From positions 806,001 through 870,000 of the forward strand of contig CAXXES010000004.1 of NCBI GenBank assembly GCA_963677175.2: a stretch of 64,000 nt of DNA, read 5' to 3'. The translations under genes were made by a program, and so were the position numbers. The notes beneath the pieces are model-generated. The model did not search any database. It saw only the letters and a list, made by a program, of their open reading frames with translations, and had not been told where the DNA came from. This document shows, in pieces, positions 16,187 to 25,373 of this stretch. The DNA is from Sunxiuqinia sp963677175 (lineage in GTDB: Bacteria; Bacteroidota; Bacteroidia; Bacteroidales; Prolixibacteraceae). Every line of letters begins with the position of its first letter. Positions within the stretch are counted from its first letter, which is position 1.

Positions 16187-17809
16187 TTAATATCCGGGGT
16201 TTTGCGTCAAATTTGAGTTTGTCAATAATGCTTGGTTTGGAATCGGATATAGATTTCTGTAGCTGCTACTTGCATTATGTGAAAACCAAGATTTAGTGGT
16301 AAATACACCGAATCGGATCAGGTCTTGACGGCGACGGCCTTCCTGGCAGAATTCCCATCCCAGCTCATCTAAGAATCTTCCATACTCAATATCATCACCA
16401 CCTTCATAAGTTGTCTCATAGGTATCACGACGTCCATAATCATATCCACTCCCTACTTCTAATTCCGCATCTGTTATAACTGCTTTTTCAGGGTTATCTT
16501 TGAAATCTCTTTCACGAACTTTTGTTACCAAATCTCCAGCTCCAGGTTGATCGGTTCTCATTAAACACTCTGCTTTCATTAACAGAATGTCTGCATAACG
16601 AAATAAAGGCCAGTCGTTGCTTAAGCGGTTCGTACTCCCAATGGCATACTCAAACTTACCCCAACGATAGCCATCATACATTGTTGACTCATCAATGCTG
16701 GGTACACCTTTGGTATAACTCATTGGTTCTCCATTATCGCTACGTGTAAGAATTTCTCCGGAAGCTGTATATTGTTGTCCATAGATAAAGTTTTCTTTTA
16801 AGCGGGCATCATCCGGATCGAACGTGCTAATGAACTGGGGAATGGCACAAACTCCACCCCAAGGTACGTTCGTAAAGTTGTAGGTCGCCTGATTTTCTGA
16901 AGCCAGTGTATATAAGTGAAAGTCGAATGCATTCCAGTCTGTCACATAAATTTCATCCTCTGGAAGCGCAAAAATAATCTCTTTGGAGTTTTCATTGTTT
17001 GTGATGAATACATCCTTTTGATTGTCTTCCAATGCATATTCTCCTGTATTTTCCGCAAAAGTAATTACTTCATTGCAGGCTTCAATGCAATCTTCCCAAT
17101 GAGCAGTCTCTGTCCATACTTCGGCATTTAAATATATTTTTGCCAACAATGTGTAAGCAGCCCATTTATTGAAACGTCCATAGTAATAACCACGAGAGAC
17201 TTCGGAAAGATTATCTATATTTTCAGTAATCTCCTTTATGATAAAATTAAAAACTTCGAGGCGTGACGCTTGTTGAGGTAGATCCACATTCTTAAAATCG
17301 GTTACGATGGGGACATTGCCATAGAAATCAACTAAAATATAATAATATGAAGCACGTAAAACTTTCAATTCGGAAATTAAGTTCTCTTTCGCATCCCCTT
17401 CTAGCCCGATAGTCCCATCCTCAATTTGTGAAAGTAATCGGTTACATGTAGTTATTCCGTTATACGTGCGTGTCCAGGGTTGCCAGGCGGAGTCGTCATC
17501 GGTTGTCCAAGCATGCTGGTGCCATCTTTTGTAAATTCCACCGTCAACCCATCCATTAGGACGAGCAGGTATTACATCCTGATCGGCACATAACTCCTGG
17601 CCTCTTACTACTCCGTTCCAAAGCAGCATGGTTTCGCGCCAGGACACGTATGCAGCATTTACTAAGTAGCTAATATCAGCATCTGTTTGAGGATTGTATT
17701 GTGAAGCTATAACATTTCCGTAACTGTCATCTTTCAATTCGGTACATGAAGTGAATATTGCCGTGAAAAATACCAGCACACTTAACCCTTTTGATATATT
17801 TATTTTCAT
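16187..17809 (-). CDS. SusD/RagB-family glycan-binding lipoprotein
   Basis: Outer-membrane surface lipoprotein that captures oligosaccharides over its SusC partner. Start placed at ATG 17809 (MKINISKGLSVLVFF) rather than the upstream TTG. Lipobox FTSC puts the lipidated cysteine near residue 22. Helical TPR-like repeats follow, with typical segments such as NVPIVTDF, LLAKIYLNAEVW and RYADILLMKAECLMR; the C-terminus RRQDLIRFG...YPIPNQALLTNSNLTQNPGY is the usual SusD ending. 540 aa is typical. 17 bp downstream of the SusC gene: a canonical pair. Confidence 0.96.
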   Translation of the reverse strand: MKINISKGLSVLVFFTAIFTSCTELKDDSYGNVIASQYNPQTDADISYLVNAAYVSWRETMLLWNGVVRGQELCADQDVIPARPNGWVDGGIYKRWHQHAWTTDDDSAWQPWTRTYNGITTCNRLLSQIEDGTIGLEGDAKENLISELKVLRASYYYILVDFYGNVPIVTDFKNVDLPQQASRLEVFNFIIKEITENIDNLSEVSRGYYYGRFNKWAAYTLLAKIYLNAEVWTETAHWEDCIEACNEVITFAENTGEYALEDNQKDVFITNNENSKEIIFALPEDEIYVTDWNAFDFHLYTLASENQATYNFTNVPWGGVCAIPQFISTFDPDDARLKENFIYGQQYTASGEILTRSDNGEPMSYTKGVPSIDESTMYDGYRWGKFEYAIGSTNRLSNDWPLFRYADILLMKAECLMRTDQPGAGDLVTKVRERDFKDNPEKAVITDAELEVGSGYDYGRRDTYETTYEGGDDIEYGRFLDELGWEFCQEGRRRQDLIRFGVFTTKSWFSHNASSSYRNLYPIPNQALLTNSNLTQNPGY

Positions 17810-17826
17810 TTTACACAAATTTATAG

Positions 17827-20800
17827 TTAGAATTTAACACCTAATCCAAATGTAAATGTCCTGATACTGGGATATTGATCTCTATTGTCGTAGCCAGGAT
17901 TCAATTCATCATAGTCACTGGTTCCATTACTCACTTCAGGATCAACGCCTTTGTATCCTGTAAATGTGAATGCATTTAATACTGATCCATAGAAACGAAC
18001 TGACTTGATATACCTGCCAACTTTGTTCAAGGTATAGCCCAATGTGATATTGTCAATCTTCCAATAATCACCGTCCTCTACATAGTAATTATTAAACTCG
18101 GGATCAATTTCTGTGTTTAGAATAGATTTGCCAAAAATCAAATTATTAACAGAACTCAAACGGTTTTCCATACGACTATTTTTGGGATTCTCGTAATACA
18201 TGCGTGCTTCGTTAATAATTTGGTAGTCGAATGCGCCACGCATCGTAATACTTAAGTCAAAGTCTTTGTATCGGAAACTATTATTCCAGCCTGCATAAAT
18301 GGAAGGAAGTCCATTTCCTATCACTTTCTTTTCTTCGGGGGCACGGGAAAAATCGTCATACCCAACGTGATCTCCATTTCGATCTTCATAAATCCATTTC
18401 CCTTTATCATCAATATCTACTACCTTAAACCCCCAGAAGTTGCCAATTTTTTCACCAACCTGGACACGATGAGATTCAGTTTTGACAGGCTCTGCCAACC
18501 AGCCGGTATTGAAATAATCATAATCTGTTTTAAAATCGCTGCCATCCAGGCTTTTAAGCTTATTTGCATTTCTCGAGAAGGTAATATTTGTTCTCCACTC
18601 AAAATCTTTTGTTTGAACAGGAATGCCCGAAATTAAAATTTCGAAGCCCTTATTTTCCATTACCCCTCCATTGGCCACTGTCGTCGGGTAAACGTTTGGG
18701 GGAGTGGGAACAGTATACTCGTAAATCAAGCCATCAACCTTCCGACTGTAAACATCAATGGCTCCTGACAGCCGTCCTTGTAGAGAGGAAAAATCGAATC
18801 CGATGTTTGTTTCTTTCTTTTCTTCCCATTTCAATTCCGGGTTTGCATTGGATGCAGGAACAATTGTTTGAAGCCAGGCTCCATCTACATAGGCATATTT
18901 ATCATATTTGAACATGGCAACACCGAGAAAAGAATCTCCTGGCTGAGATCCTGTCACGCCATATCCTATACGAAACTTAAGGTCGTCGAATATCCGTTGG
19001 CTTTTCATAAACGGTTCCTCTGTAATCCTCCACCCTAAAGAAACGGACGGAAAAAGCCCCCACTCGTTATCTGTTCCCCAAAGCTGGCTGGCGCCTTCGT
19101 AGCGTAGACTGGCCATTAACAAGTATTTGTTTTTAAATGCATAGGTGCCTCGACCAAAGAACCCAATAAGGTTGGAAGTGTATTTGGAAGAGTTTGCGGT
19201 CGCTTTTCCATCTTTCAAAGCTGAGCCAATCCCAATATTATGCCAACCACCGAAATAATCGTCCTGGAATCCATAATTTGCAAAATAGATATCTTCGAAA
19301 TCATATTCGTCATAACTATATCCTCCCAAAATGCTAAAATCATGATCGTTCAGCTTCTTCTTGAACCGGGCTGTGATCTCTGCTATTTTTCTTGCCGTTG
19401 TGTTGGCTCCTACCGAAGACCAACCATCATATCCATCACGTAAAGCTGAGGCATGGTTCAATGTTTCAGAATAGCCATGATTACGATTCGTACGAACATA
19501 AGCAAACACAGCGTTGACAGTTAAATCTTCGACGGGTTTAAATATGATGTTAGTATTATAACGCGTTTCTGTATTCTTGACATTCCCATTGCATTCGTTT
19601 AAACGGGCGACAGGATTCTCATACTCAAATTTGCTCAAATTCTCATACCAGCTCCCGTCTGCATTTTTTACCGGGTCTGTCGGATTATAAAGAATTGCCT
19701 GACGATATGTATATCCATTGAAGCTGCCATTATTACTGGTTGAAGGGAATTTGTTCACTTTGCCAATCATGCCCATTTTAAATTGTAATTTATTGTCAAA
19801 CATATAGTGATTGACTTGAATACGTCCTTGAAATGTTTCATTGGCTGATTTGAGCATAATCCCTTCCGATGAATTATAGTTGGCAGTTGCAATATAGTTT
19901 GTTGATGACGTCCCACCTTGAAATGAGATGTTATGCACATGAGAAAATGGTGTTCGTGTTATTTCTTCTAACCAATCTGTATTGCTTCCATGATCTTCAG
20001 ACGGATAAAGGGCTTTGAATTCTTCTGCATTCAACATGTCAAGTTCTTTTGCAATTTGAGAAGAGCTTATGTAAGCGTTATATTCCACATTATTGATAGA
20101 TGAGCCTGTTGCTTTAAACTGCTTGGTTGTAATCAGGATTACCCCATTATTTCCGCGTGTGCCATATATTGCCGCAGCAGAACCATCTTTCAATACATCA
20201 ACGCTTTCAACATCTTCTGGAGCAACAGTATTCAGGTTCCCGGGGATGCCATCAATCAGCACTAAAGGGGAGGTGTTCGCTCCACCAATCGTATTGGTTC
20301 CACGTAATTTGATTTGCGTTGTTGCTGTTGGATCACCACTAGGATTGGTGATTGCTAAACCTGCGACTTTCCCCTGAACCATCTGCCCAACGTCTTTCAT
20401 AGCTCCTTTATTGAAGTCTTCCGGTTTTACACTTGCGACGGAACTGGTGACATCTCCTTTTTTGATCGTTCCATAACCGATCGCCACCACTTCTTCCAGG
20501 CCAATGGTGCTGGCCGATAAAACGACGTCAACGCTCGAACGGGTAACCGGGACTTCCTGTGACTGCATGCCCACAAACGAAAACACGAGGACTGCATCTT
20601 CCGGAAGGTTATTCAATTGATAATTACCATCTAGATCGGTGATCGTACCTGTCGTTGTGCCTTTGACGAGTACTGTAACACCCGGGAGCCCTTCACCTGT
20701 TTCATCAGTAACTTTGCCCGAAACAGACGGGATGTTCTGTACAAAACCCGAACTTCCATGATTCAGAAAATCGTTGTCATTGTTCAGATACAATACAATT

Positions 20801-21144
20801 TGACGATCCTTAATAAGATAGCTGGTATTGGTGCCATCAAAAAGTGACTGCAGAATCTCGTCAATGCTTTTTTTCTCCAAATCAATATTTACCTTTCGGT
20901 TTACATCAACTTTCCGGTCGTTATACATGAAGAAAAACTCACTTTGATCTTCAATCTGCCGTAAAATCTGCTTTACGGTCGAGTTCTGAGCTTTCAGGTT
21001 TAATTCAGTTGTCTGGGAATAACCGGTGGCCTGAACCCCCATGAACGTAATCAGTAGTAGAAAGGTCGTTAGTTTCATAATTCGAATTAATAAGGACCAA
21101 CCATCCGGTTGTCCATCGTTGTTCCACAATGCTTTTTTTTTCAT
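17827..21144 (-). CDS. SusC/RagA-family TonB-dependent transporter with STN domain
   Basis: Outer-membrane importer for oligosaccharides, powered by TonB. Start ATG at 21144; the extended N-terminus (about 40 residues before QATGYSQ) is usual for sigma/anti-sigma-regulated SusC proteins. Domains: STN/secretin-like signalling domain at about 48-118 (VKQILRQIEDQSEFFFMYNDR), carboxypeptidase-D-like domain at about 138-215 (GKVTDETGEGLPGVTVLVKG), plug with VVAIGYGTIKKGDVT and PLVLIDGIPG (about 220-340), then a 22-strand barrel ending in FTFGLGVKF. The STN domain contacts the FecR anti-sigma factor encoded just upstream, so substrate binding would release the ECF sigma factor. 1105 aa is normal for this class. 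Confidence 0.97.
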   Translation of the reverse strand: MKKKALWNNDGQPDGWSLLIRIMKLTTFLLLITFMGVQATGYSQTTELNLKAQNSTVKQILRQIEDQSEFFFMYNDRKVDVNRKVNIDLEKKSIDEILQSLFDGTNTSYLIKDRQIVLYLNNDNDFLNHGSSGFVQNIPSVSGKVTDETGEGLPGVTVLVKGTTTGTITDLDGNYQLNNLPEDAVLVFSFVGMQSQEVPVTRSSVDVVLSASTIGLEEVVAIGYGTIKKGDVTSSVASVKPEDFNKGAMKDVGQMVQGKVAGLAITNPSGDPTATTQIKLRGTNTIGGANTSPLVLIDGIPGNLNTVAPEDVESVDVLKDGSAAAIYGTRGNNGVILITTKQFKATGSSINNVEYNAYISSSQIAKELDMLNAEEFKALYPSEDHGSNTDWLEEITRTPFSHVHNISFQGGTSSTNYIATANYNSSEGIMLKSANETFQGRIQVNHYMFDNKLQFKMGMIGKVNKFPSTSNNGSFNGYTYRQAILYNPTDPVKNADGSWYENLSKFEYENPVARLNECNGNVKNTETRYNTNIIFKPVEDLTVNAVFAYVRTNRNHGYSETLNHASALRDGYDGWSSVGANTTARKIAEITARFKKKLNDHDFSILGGYSYDEYDFEDIYFANYGFQDDYFGGWHNIGIGSALKDGKATANSSKYTSNLIGFFGRGTYAFKNKYLLMASLRYEGASQLWGTDNEWGLFPSVSLGWRITEEPFMKSQRIFDDLKFRIGYGVTGSQPGDSFLGVAMFKYDKYAYVDGAWLQTIVPASNANPELKWEEKKETNIGFDFSSLQGRLSGAIDVYSRKVDGLIYEYTVPTPPNVYPTTVANGGVMENKGFEILISGIPVQTKDFEWRTNITFSRNANKLKSLDGSDFKTDYDYFNTGWLAEPVKTESHRVQVGEKIGNFWGFKVVDIDDKGKWIYEDRNGDHVGYDDFSRAPEEKKVIGNGLPSIYAGWNNSFRYKDFDLSITMRGAFDYQIINEARMYYENPKNSRMENRLSSVNNLIFGKSILNTEIDPEFNNYYVEDGDYWKIDNITLGYTLNKVGRYIKSVRFYGSVLNAFTFTGYKGVDPEVSNGTSDYDELNPGYDNRDQYPSIRTFTFGLGVKF

Positions 21145-21197
21145 AAGTTTGTATTACGAGGTTAAACATACCCTTTCGGGGATTGATTTAATTTGTA

Positions 21198-21226
21198 GAA
21201 GGGAAGTGTTGCGAGCACTTTCCTTC
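21198..21226. promoter_or_regulatory. Hairpin in the FecR-SusC gap
   Basis: GAAGGGAAGTG (21198-21208) and CACTTTCCTTC (21216-21226) form an 11-bp stem with one wobble and a 7-nt loop. It lies in the 97-bp gap between the FecR stop and the SusC start, in the mRNA leader of SusC. The adjacent T-run (21227-21233) follows it on the plus strand, so on the minus-strand transcript it is a structured leader rather than a terminator. Confidence 0.55.
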
Positions 21227-21241
21227 TTTTTTTAGACGTTC

Positions 21242-22216
21242 TTATTGTTTTTGCTTGATATAAACCATTTCATTTTCAATTTTATAGGTCATGGGTGTTG
21301 TCAACTGTAGCAATTGTAAAGTTTCCCGTAAACTTTCGGTTTGAATGGTCATCGTATAACTTTCTGAGTCCTGAAGGTTCTCATTCAAAATGATTTTCAC
21401 GCCATACCATCGTTCCATTTTTTTGACAACGTCGCCAAAAGGGGCGTTATCGAAACGCAACAAGTCATCTTTCCAAGAAGTGTATAGTTTGGTGTTTACT
21501 TCGAGGTTTTGCATTTTGCCACTCCGGTTATCAAACTGGTTTTGTTGTCCGGGTTTTAACACTGTTGAGGCGGAAGTCGTTTTATTGATAATTTCAACCG
21601 ATCCGCTCTCCAGGGTGGTTATTGTTTTGTCGTCCGTTTTGTATGCACACACATCAAATCGGGTTCCATGTACTTTGATATTGGCATGTTTGGTTTCTAC
21701 TACAAATGGGGACCGTTGATTTTTTTTAACATTAAAATATCCTTCGCCTGACAGTTTCACGCCCCGGTTTGTGTTAAAATCAGATGCATACCGGATGGTC
21801 GACCCGCTATTCAAATGTCCTGTTGAACCATCGGGAAGGACGAACTGCACCCTGGAACCCTTCGGCGCTGTAAGTTCAGAATAAGTTGCAGGGAACGGAC
21901 TTGTATTATTCCAAACAAGGGCACTGGCTATAATTAATGGTAAAATCAGTATGGCAGCTACACGATAATAAATATGGAGAAATTTGTTGCCAAACGATTT
22001 TTCAGCCTTTTTACTGTTGATGTCGAAATGGATTTTATTCAGGATGTGCTGTAAATCGACTGGTTTGGCTTGAATATTTTCCCATTGTTTACTGGCAATT
22101 TTTTTTAGTTCTTCTTCATTCTTCCGAAGGAAAAAGGCATCTTCCACATAGTTGCAATCTTGCTGGGTTGGTGATGTGAAATACTCCCTGATGCGATTTT
22201 CATCTAAATCTTTCAT
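21242..22216 (-). CDS. FecR-family anti-sigma factor
   Basis: Inner-membrane regulator that holds the ECF sigma factor inactive until the STN domain of the SusC transporter signals substrate. Cytoplasmic N-terminal part at residues 1-80, one membrane segment at about 86-103 (VAAILILPLIIASALVWN), then periplasmic FecR domain with the family segment ELTAPKGSRVQFVLPDGSTGHLNSGS near residue 112 and a C-terminal DUF4974-type domain (FDNAPFGDVVKKMERWYGVKI). 324 aa, ATG at 22216. 75 bp downstream of the sigma factor gene. Confidence 0.95.
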   Translation of the reverse strand: MKDLDENRIREYFTSPTQQDCNYVEDAFFLRKNEEELKKIASKQWENIQAKPVDLQHILNKIHFDINSKKAEKSFGNKFLHIYYRVAAILILPLIIASALVWNNTSPFPATYSELTAPKGSRVQFVLPDGSTGHLNSGSTIRYASDFNTNRGVKLSGEGYFNVKKNQRSPFVVETKHANIKVHGTRFDVCAYKTDDKTITTLESGSVEIINKTTSASTVLKPGQQNQFDNRSGKMQNLEVNTKLYTSWKDDLLRFDNAPFGDVVKKMERWYGVKIILNENLQDSESYTMTIQTESLRETLQLLQLTTPMTYKIENEMVYIKQKQ

Positions 22217-22291
22217 CTATGTGATCATTGATGTGTTATGGATAGTTATATCCACAACAACGGGTTTACACCTAGTGGTGAGATCATTTTT

Positions 22292-22852
22292 TTAGAGAAA
22301 CAAGATCGCAAAGAGGATTCCCGGGATATATTTTTGATTCAAATGTTGCCGCAAATACTTTAAAGCCTGGTTCAAATGGTTTTCGACAGTCCTTTTACTG
22401 ATTGACATTTCCATAGAAATTTCCTGTGTATTTTTACCTTCATACCTGCTTTTTCGAAATACGGCTTTTCGTTTTTCGGGCATGTTGTCAACTAGTTTGT
22501 CTACCAAAGCTTTTAGTGAAGCATAATCGACATCTTCATAAACAGAAGCTTCCGGGGCAGTGGCGACGGTATGATCAAAATAGCGATTCAAATAAGCCTG
22601 ACGCCGGAAGTGCTTCTTTATCGCATTGAACGCGATTGTAAACAGGTACGATTTAAAATTAAGCTTCTCGTCAAGCTGTTCTCTTTTCTCCCAGATCTTA
22701 CTGAAAATTTCCTGAACAAGTCCTTCTGCATCCTCTTTACTTTTCAAATAGCCATAGGCAAAGTAGTAAAGACGGGAACTGTAGGTATAAAAAAGTTGGT
22801 TGAAAGCCGGCACATGGCCCTTCTTTAACTTTTTAATCAGTTCGTGCTCCAT
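22292..22852 (-). CDS. ECF RNA polymerase sigma factor of the PUL
   Basis: Start set at ATG 22852 (MEHELIKKLKKGHVPAFNQLF); a longer frame uses an unlikely TTG. Region 2 spans about residues 15-85 (YFAYGYLKSKEDAEGLVQEIFSKIWEKREQL) and region 4 about 115-170 (MPEKRKAVFRKSRYEGKNTQEISMEMSISKRTVENHLNQAL). 186 aa. The order sigma, FecR, SusC is the trans-envelope signalling module of Bacteroidetes PULs: this sigma factor should switch on the SusC operon and itself. A -7 box TACTTTTG lies at 22904-22897 (minus), 45 bp upstream. Confidence 0.95.
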   Translation of the reverse strand: MEHELIKKLKKGHVPAFNQLFYTYSSRLYYFAYGYLKSKEDAEGLVQEIFSKIWEKREQLDEKLNFKSYLFTIAFNAIKKHFRRQAYLNRYFDHTVATAPEASVYEDVDYASLKALVDKLVDNMPEKRKAVFRKSRYEGKNTQEISMEMSISKRTVENHLNQALKYLRQHLNQKYIPGILFAILFL

Positions 22853-22896
22853 ATGAAGTTGCTTGTTTTCCAATCCTTTTCTCCTCGGGTTTGTGA

Positions 22897-22904
22897 CAAA
22901 AGTA
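22897..22904 (-). promoter_or_regulatory. Putative -7 box of the sigma/FecR operon
   Basis: TACTTTTG on the minus strand matches TAnnTTTG exactly, 45 bp before the sigma ATG. I see no convincing -33 TTTG at the proper distance. Confidence 0.45.
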
Positions 22905-23205
22905 AAAAATACTTTTTATTAGAAATGTGTTGTACAATACATTCTTTTCGAAACAGCTTACAAGTTGCGGATCCGGATTGTTTTTGGCAGGAATCGTCAA
23001 TCGTTGAAACGGTTCAGGCTAGATTAAAATGATTATAAATAAGTTTTCTACGGAAAAGGAAAATGATTTTTAGAAAAAATAGTTTGATTGTTCTAAAAGC
23101 TGATGGAATAACATTTTTAGCGAGCGTTTCCTACCAATTGTGATATTCGTGTTGAAAAAGTAGATTGTCAATTGATCGTGGAAATCGCCGGGGCAGCTGC
23201 AATCC

Positions 23206-23236
23206 TTGAAATCTTTGGCTTGTTTGGCTATATTTG
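23206..23236 (+). promoter_or_regulatory. Promoter of the etf operon
   Basis: TTG at 23206-23208, 20 bp, TATATTTG at 23229-23236: a good Bacteroidota primary-sigma promoter, 97 bp before the etfB ATG. The rest of the 22.9-23.3 kb gap shows no gene. Confidence 0.7.
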
Positions 23237-23332
23237 CCTGCCTTGCAAAGAAAATTGGTCATAACCACTCTTTGCTGGTCAACGGATAACGTTGGACGGA
23301 GACTATAAATAAAACTGACAAATTTAAATACG

Positions 23333-24208
23333 ATGAAGGCTTATAAGATTATCGTTCTTGCCAAACAGGTACCCGATACCCGCAATGTTGGCAAAGACGC
23401 CATGAAAGCTGACGGCACAATTAACCGTGCAGCTTTGCCTGCGATTTTCAATCCGGAAGATTTAAACGCGCTGGAGCAGGCACTTCGAATCAAAGATTCG
23501 TTTCCCGGATCGACAGTAACCTTGTTAACCATGGGCCCGGGGCGCGCGGTCGAAATTATTCGTGAAGGAATGTTTCGTGGTGCTGATGACGGGATTTTGC
23601 TCACCGACCGCGCTTTTGCCGGATCGGACACGCTGGCTACTTCGTACGCCATTGCGTGTGCACTTAAGAAAGTGGAGGATTTCGATATCATTGTAGCCGG
23701 ACGCCAGGCGATTGATGGCGACACCGCGCAAGTGGGGCCTCAGGTCGCTGAAAAGTTGAGCTTGCCTCAGGTAACCTATGTGGAGGAAGTGCAGAAAATT
23801 GAAAAAGGCAAGGTGTTCATGAAACGGCGGTTGGATCGGGGAGTGGAAACGGTGTCGTGCCCGATACCCATGGTGATGACCGTGAATGGTTCGGCAGCCG
23901 ATTGCCGTGCCCGGAATGCTAAATTATTGATGAAATACAAGCATGCCAAAACGGTGACCGAACTGCAAAACTCCAACGAAGATTACCTGCATTTATACAG
24001 CGATCGTCCTTACCTGAACATTCCTGAATGGACAGTCAACGACATTGAAGTGGATCATGCAGAGCTTGGCCTGACCGGTTCACCAACGAAAGTGAAAACG
24101 GTGGAGAATGTTGTTCTTCAGGCCAAGGCGGCAAAAGTAATTACCTCGGCTGATAGCGAGATCGACAATTTGATGCGCGAGCTGATTGAAAGTCACACCA
24201 TTGGTTAA
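23333..24208 (+). CDS. etfB: Electron transfer flavoprotein, beta subunit
   Basis: Small ETF subunit; with EtfA it carries electrons from acyl-CoA dehydrogenases to the respiratory chain or a bifurcating partner. Family features: IVLAKQVPDTRNVGKDAMKADGTINR at the start, NPEDLNALEQALRIKD near residue 40, and the ETF-beta signature region VAGRQAIDGDTAQVGPQVAEKL near residue 120 with AMP-binding residues. 291 aa, slightly long for the family. First of three co-directional genes etfB-etfA-acyl-CoA dehydrogenase; 17 bp to etfA. Confidence 0.95.
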   Translation: MKAYKIIVLAKQVPDTRNVGKDAMKADGTINRAALPAIFNPEDLNALEQALRIKDSFPGSTVTLLTMGPGRAVEIIREGMFRGADDGILLTDRAFAGSDTLATSYAIACALKKVEDFDIIVAGRQAIDGDTAQVGPQVAEKLSLPQVTYVEEVQKIEKGKVFMKRRLDRGVETVSCPIPMVMTVNGSAADCRARNAKLLMKYKHAKTVTELQNSNEDYLHLYSDRPYLNIPEWTVNDIEVDHAELGLTGSPTKVKTVENVVLQAKAAKVITSADSEIDNLMRELIESHTIG

Positions 24209-24225
24209 ACCCTAACAAATCAATT

Positions 24226-25245
24226 ATGAACAGCATATTTGTATACTGCGAGATAGAAGATGGTCAGATCGCTGAAGTGAGCCAGGAGTTGATGACCAAA
24301 GGCCGTTCGCTGGCCAATGAACTGAAGTGTCAGTTGGAAGCCATTGTCATTGGGCATAAGCTGGACGGAATCGAAAAGCAAATCTTCCCTTATGGAGTGG
24401 ATACGGTATATGTGGCCGATGACAAAAGGTTGTATCCGTACAGCACGATGCCGCATACTTCCATCATTGTTAAACTTTTTGAAGTGCAAAAACCGCAGAT
24501 CGCCTTGATGGGAGCTTCTTCCATTGGCCGTGATTTGGGGCCGCGCGTTTCATCGGCTCTGCATAGTGGATTGACCGCTGACTGCACCAGCTTGGTGATT
24601 GGCAACCATTTCGATAAAAAACAAGACAAGAACTACGAGAACCTGTTGTACCAGATTCGTCCTGCCTTTGGCGGAAACATCATTGCAACCATTATCAACC
24701 CCGACTGTCGTCCTCAAATGGCTACGGTTCGGGAAGGAGTGATGAAAAAGGAAATTCTTGATCCAAAATATAAAGGCAAGTTGGTTAAACTGGATGTGCC
24801 CAAATATGTGGGCGATTCAGATTTTGTTGTTGAAATCATCGAACGGCACATGGAGAAAAGCAAAATCAACATGAAAGCAGCGCCGATAGTAGTAGCTGGC
24901 GGCTACGGTATGGGATCGAAAGAAAACTTTCAACTGTTGTACGACCTGGCCGAGGTATTGGGTGGTGAAGTGGGCGCTTCACGTGCTGCCGTCGATGCGG
25001 GGTATGCCGGACATGAACGCCAGATTGGGCAAACCGGTGTGACCGTTCGTCCCAAGCTATACATTGCCTGCGGAATCTCGGGGCAAATTCAGCACCGAGC
25101 AGGGATGGAAGAATCAGCACAGATCATCGCGATTAATACTGATCCGGAAGCACCGATTAATTCGGTGGCCGACTATGTAATTAATGGTGATGTGGGGGTT
25201 GTCCTTCCGAAGATGATCAAGTATTATAAACAAAACACTAAGTAG
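24226..25245 (+). CDS. etfA: Electron transfer flavoprotein, alpha subunit
   Basis: FAD-carrying ETF subunit. The N-terminal domain (about 1-190) is ETF-beta-like. The C-terminal FAD domain (about 205-339) holds VVAGGYGMGSKENFQLLYDLAEVLGGEVGASRAAVDAG, then QIGQTGVTVRPKLYIACGISGQIQHRAGM and the closing INTDPEAPINSVADYVINGD, the classic FAD-binding signature. 339 aa is typical. Followed by a repeat-rich 128-bp gap and then its probable electron donor, the acyl-CoA dehydrogenase. Confidence 0.96.
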   Translation: MNSIFVYCEIEDGQIAEVSQELMTKGRSLANELKCQLEAIVIGHKLDGIEKQIFPYGVDTVYVADDKRLYPYSTMPHTSIIVKLFEVQKPQIALMGASSIGRDLGPRVSSALHSGLTADCTSLVIGNHFDKKQDKNYENLLYQIRPAFGGNIIATIINPDCRPQMATVREGVMKKEILDPKYKGKLVKLDVPKYVGDSDFVVEIIERHMEKSKINMKAAPIVVAGGYGMGSKENFQLLYDLAEVLGGEVGASRAAVDAGYAGHERQIGQTGVTVRPKLYIACGISGQIQHRAGMEESAQIIAINTDPEAPINSVADYVINGDVGVVLPKMIKYYKQNTK

Positions 25246-25365
25246 GAGCCTCCCCCGCCCCCTCCAAAGGAGGGGAGAACGAAAAAAATGAATATGAAAC
25301 GGAATAACCAAAGTCTTTTCTCTAAATCCCTCCCCAACGGGGAGGTTAAGAGGGGCTTCAAAATT
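25246..25365. repeat. GGAGGGG/CCCCTCC intergenic repeat
   Basis: Two inverted motif sets: CCCCCTCCAAAGGAGGGG near 25257-25275 and CCTCCCCAACGGGGAGG near 25328-25345, the second continuing GTTAAGAGGGGCTTC. The opening GGAGCCTCCCCC complements the closing part, so the whole region could fold as a branched hairpin. The same CCTCC text occurs between hisD and hisC. It looks like a REP-like dispersed element between etfA and the dehydrogenase gene. Confidence 0.65.
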
Positions 25366-25373
25366 TAAATAAA

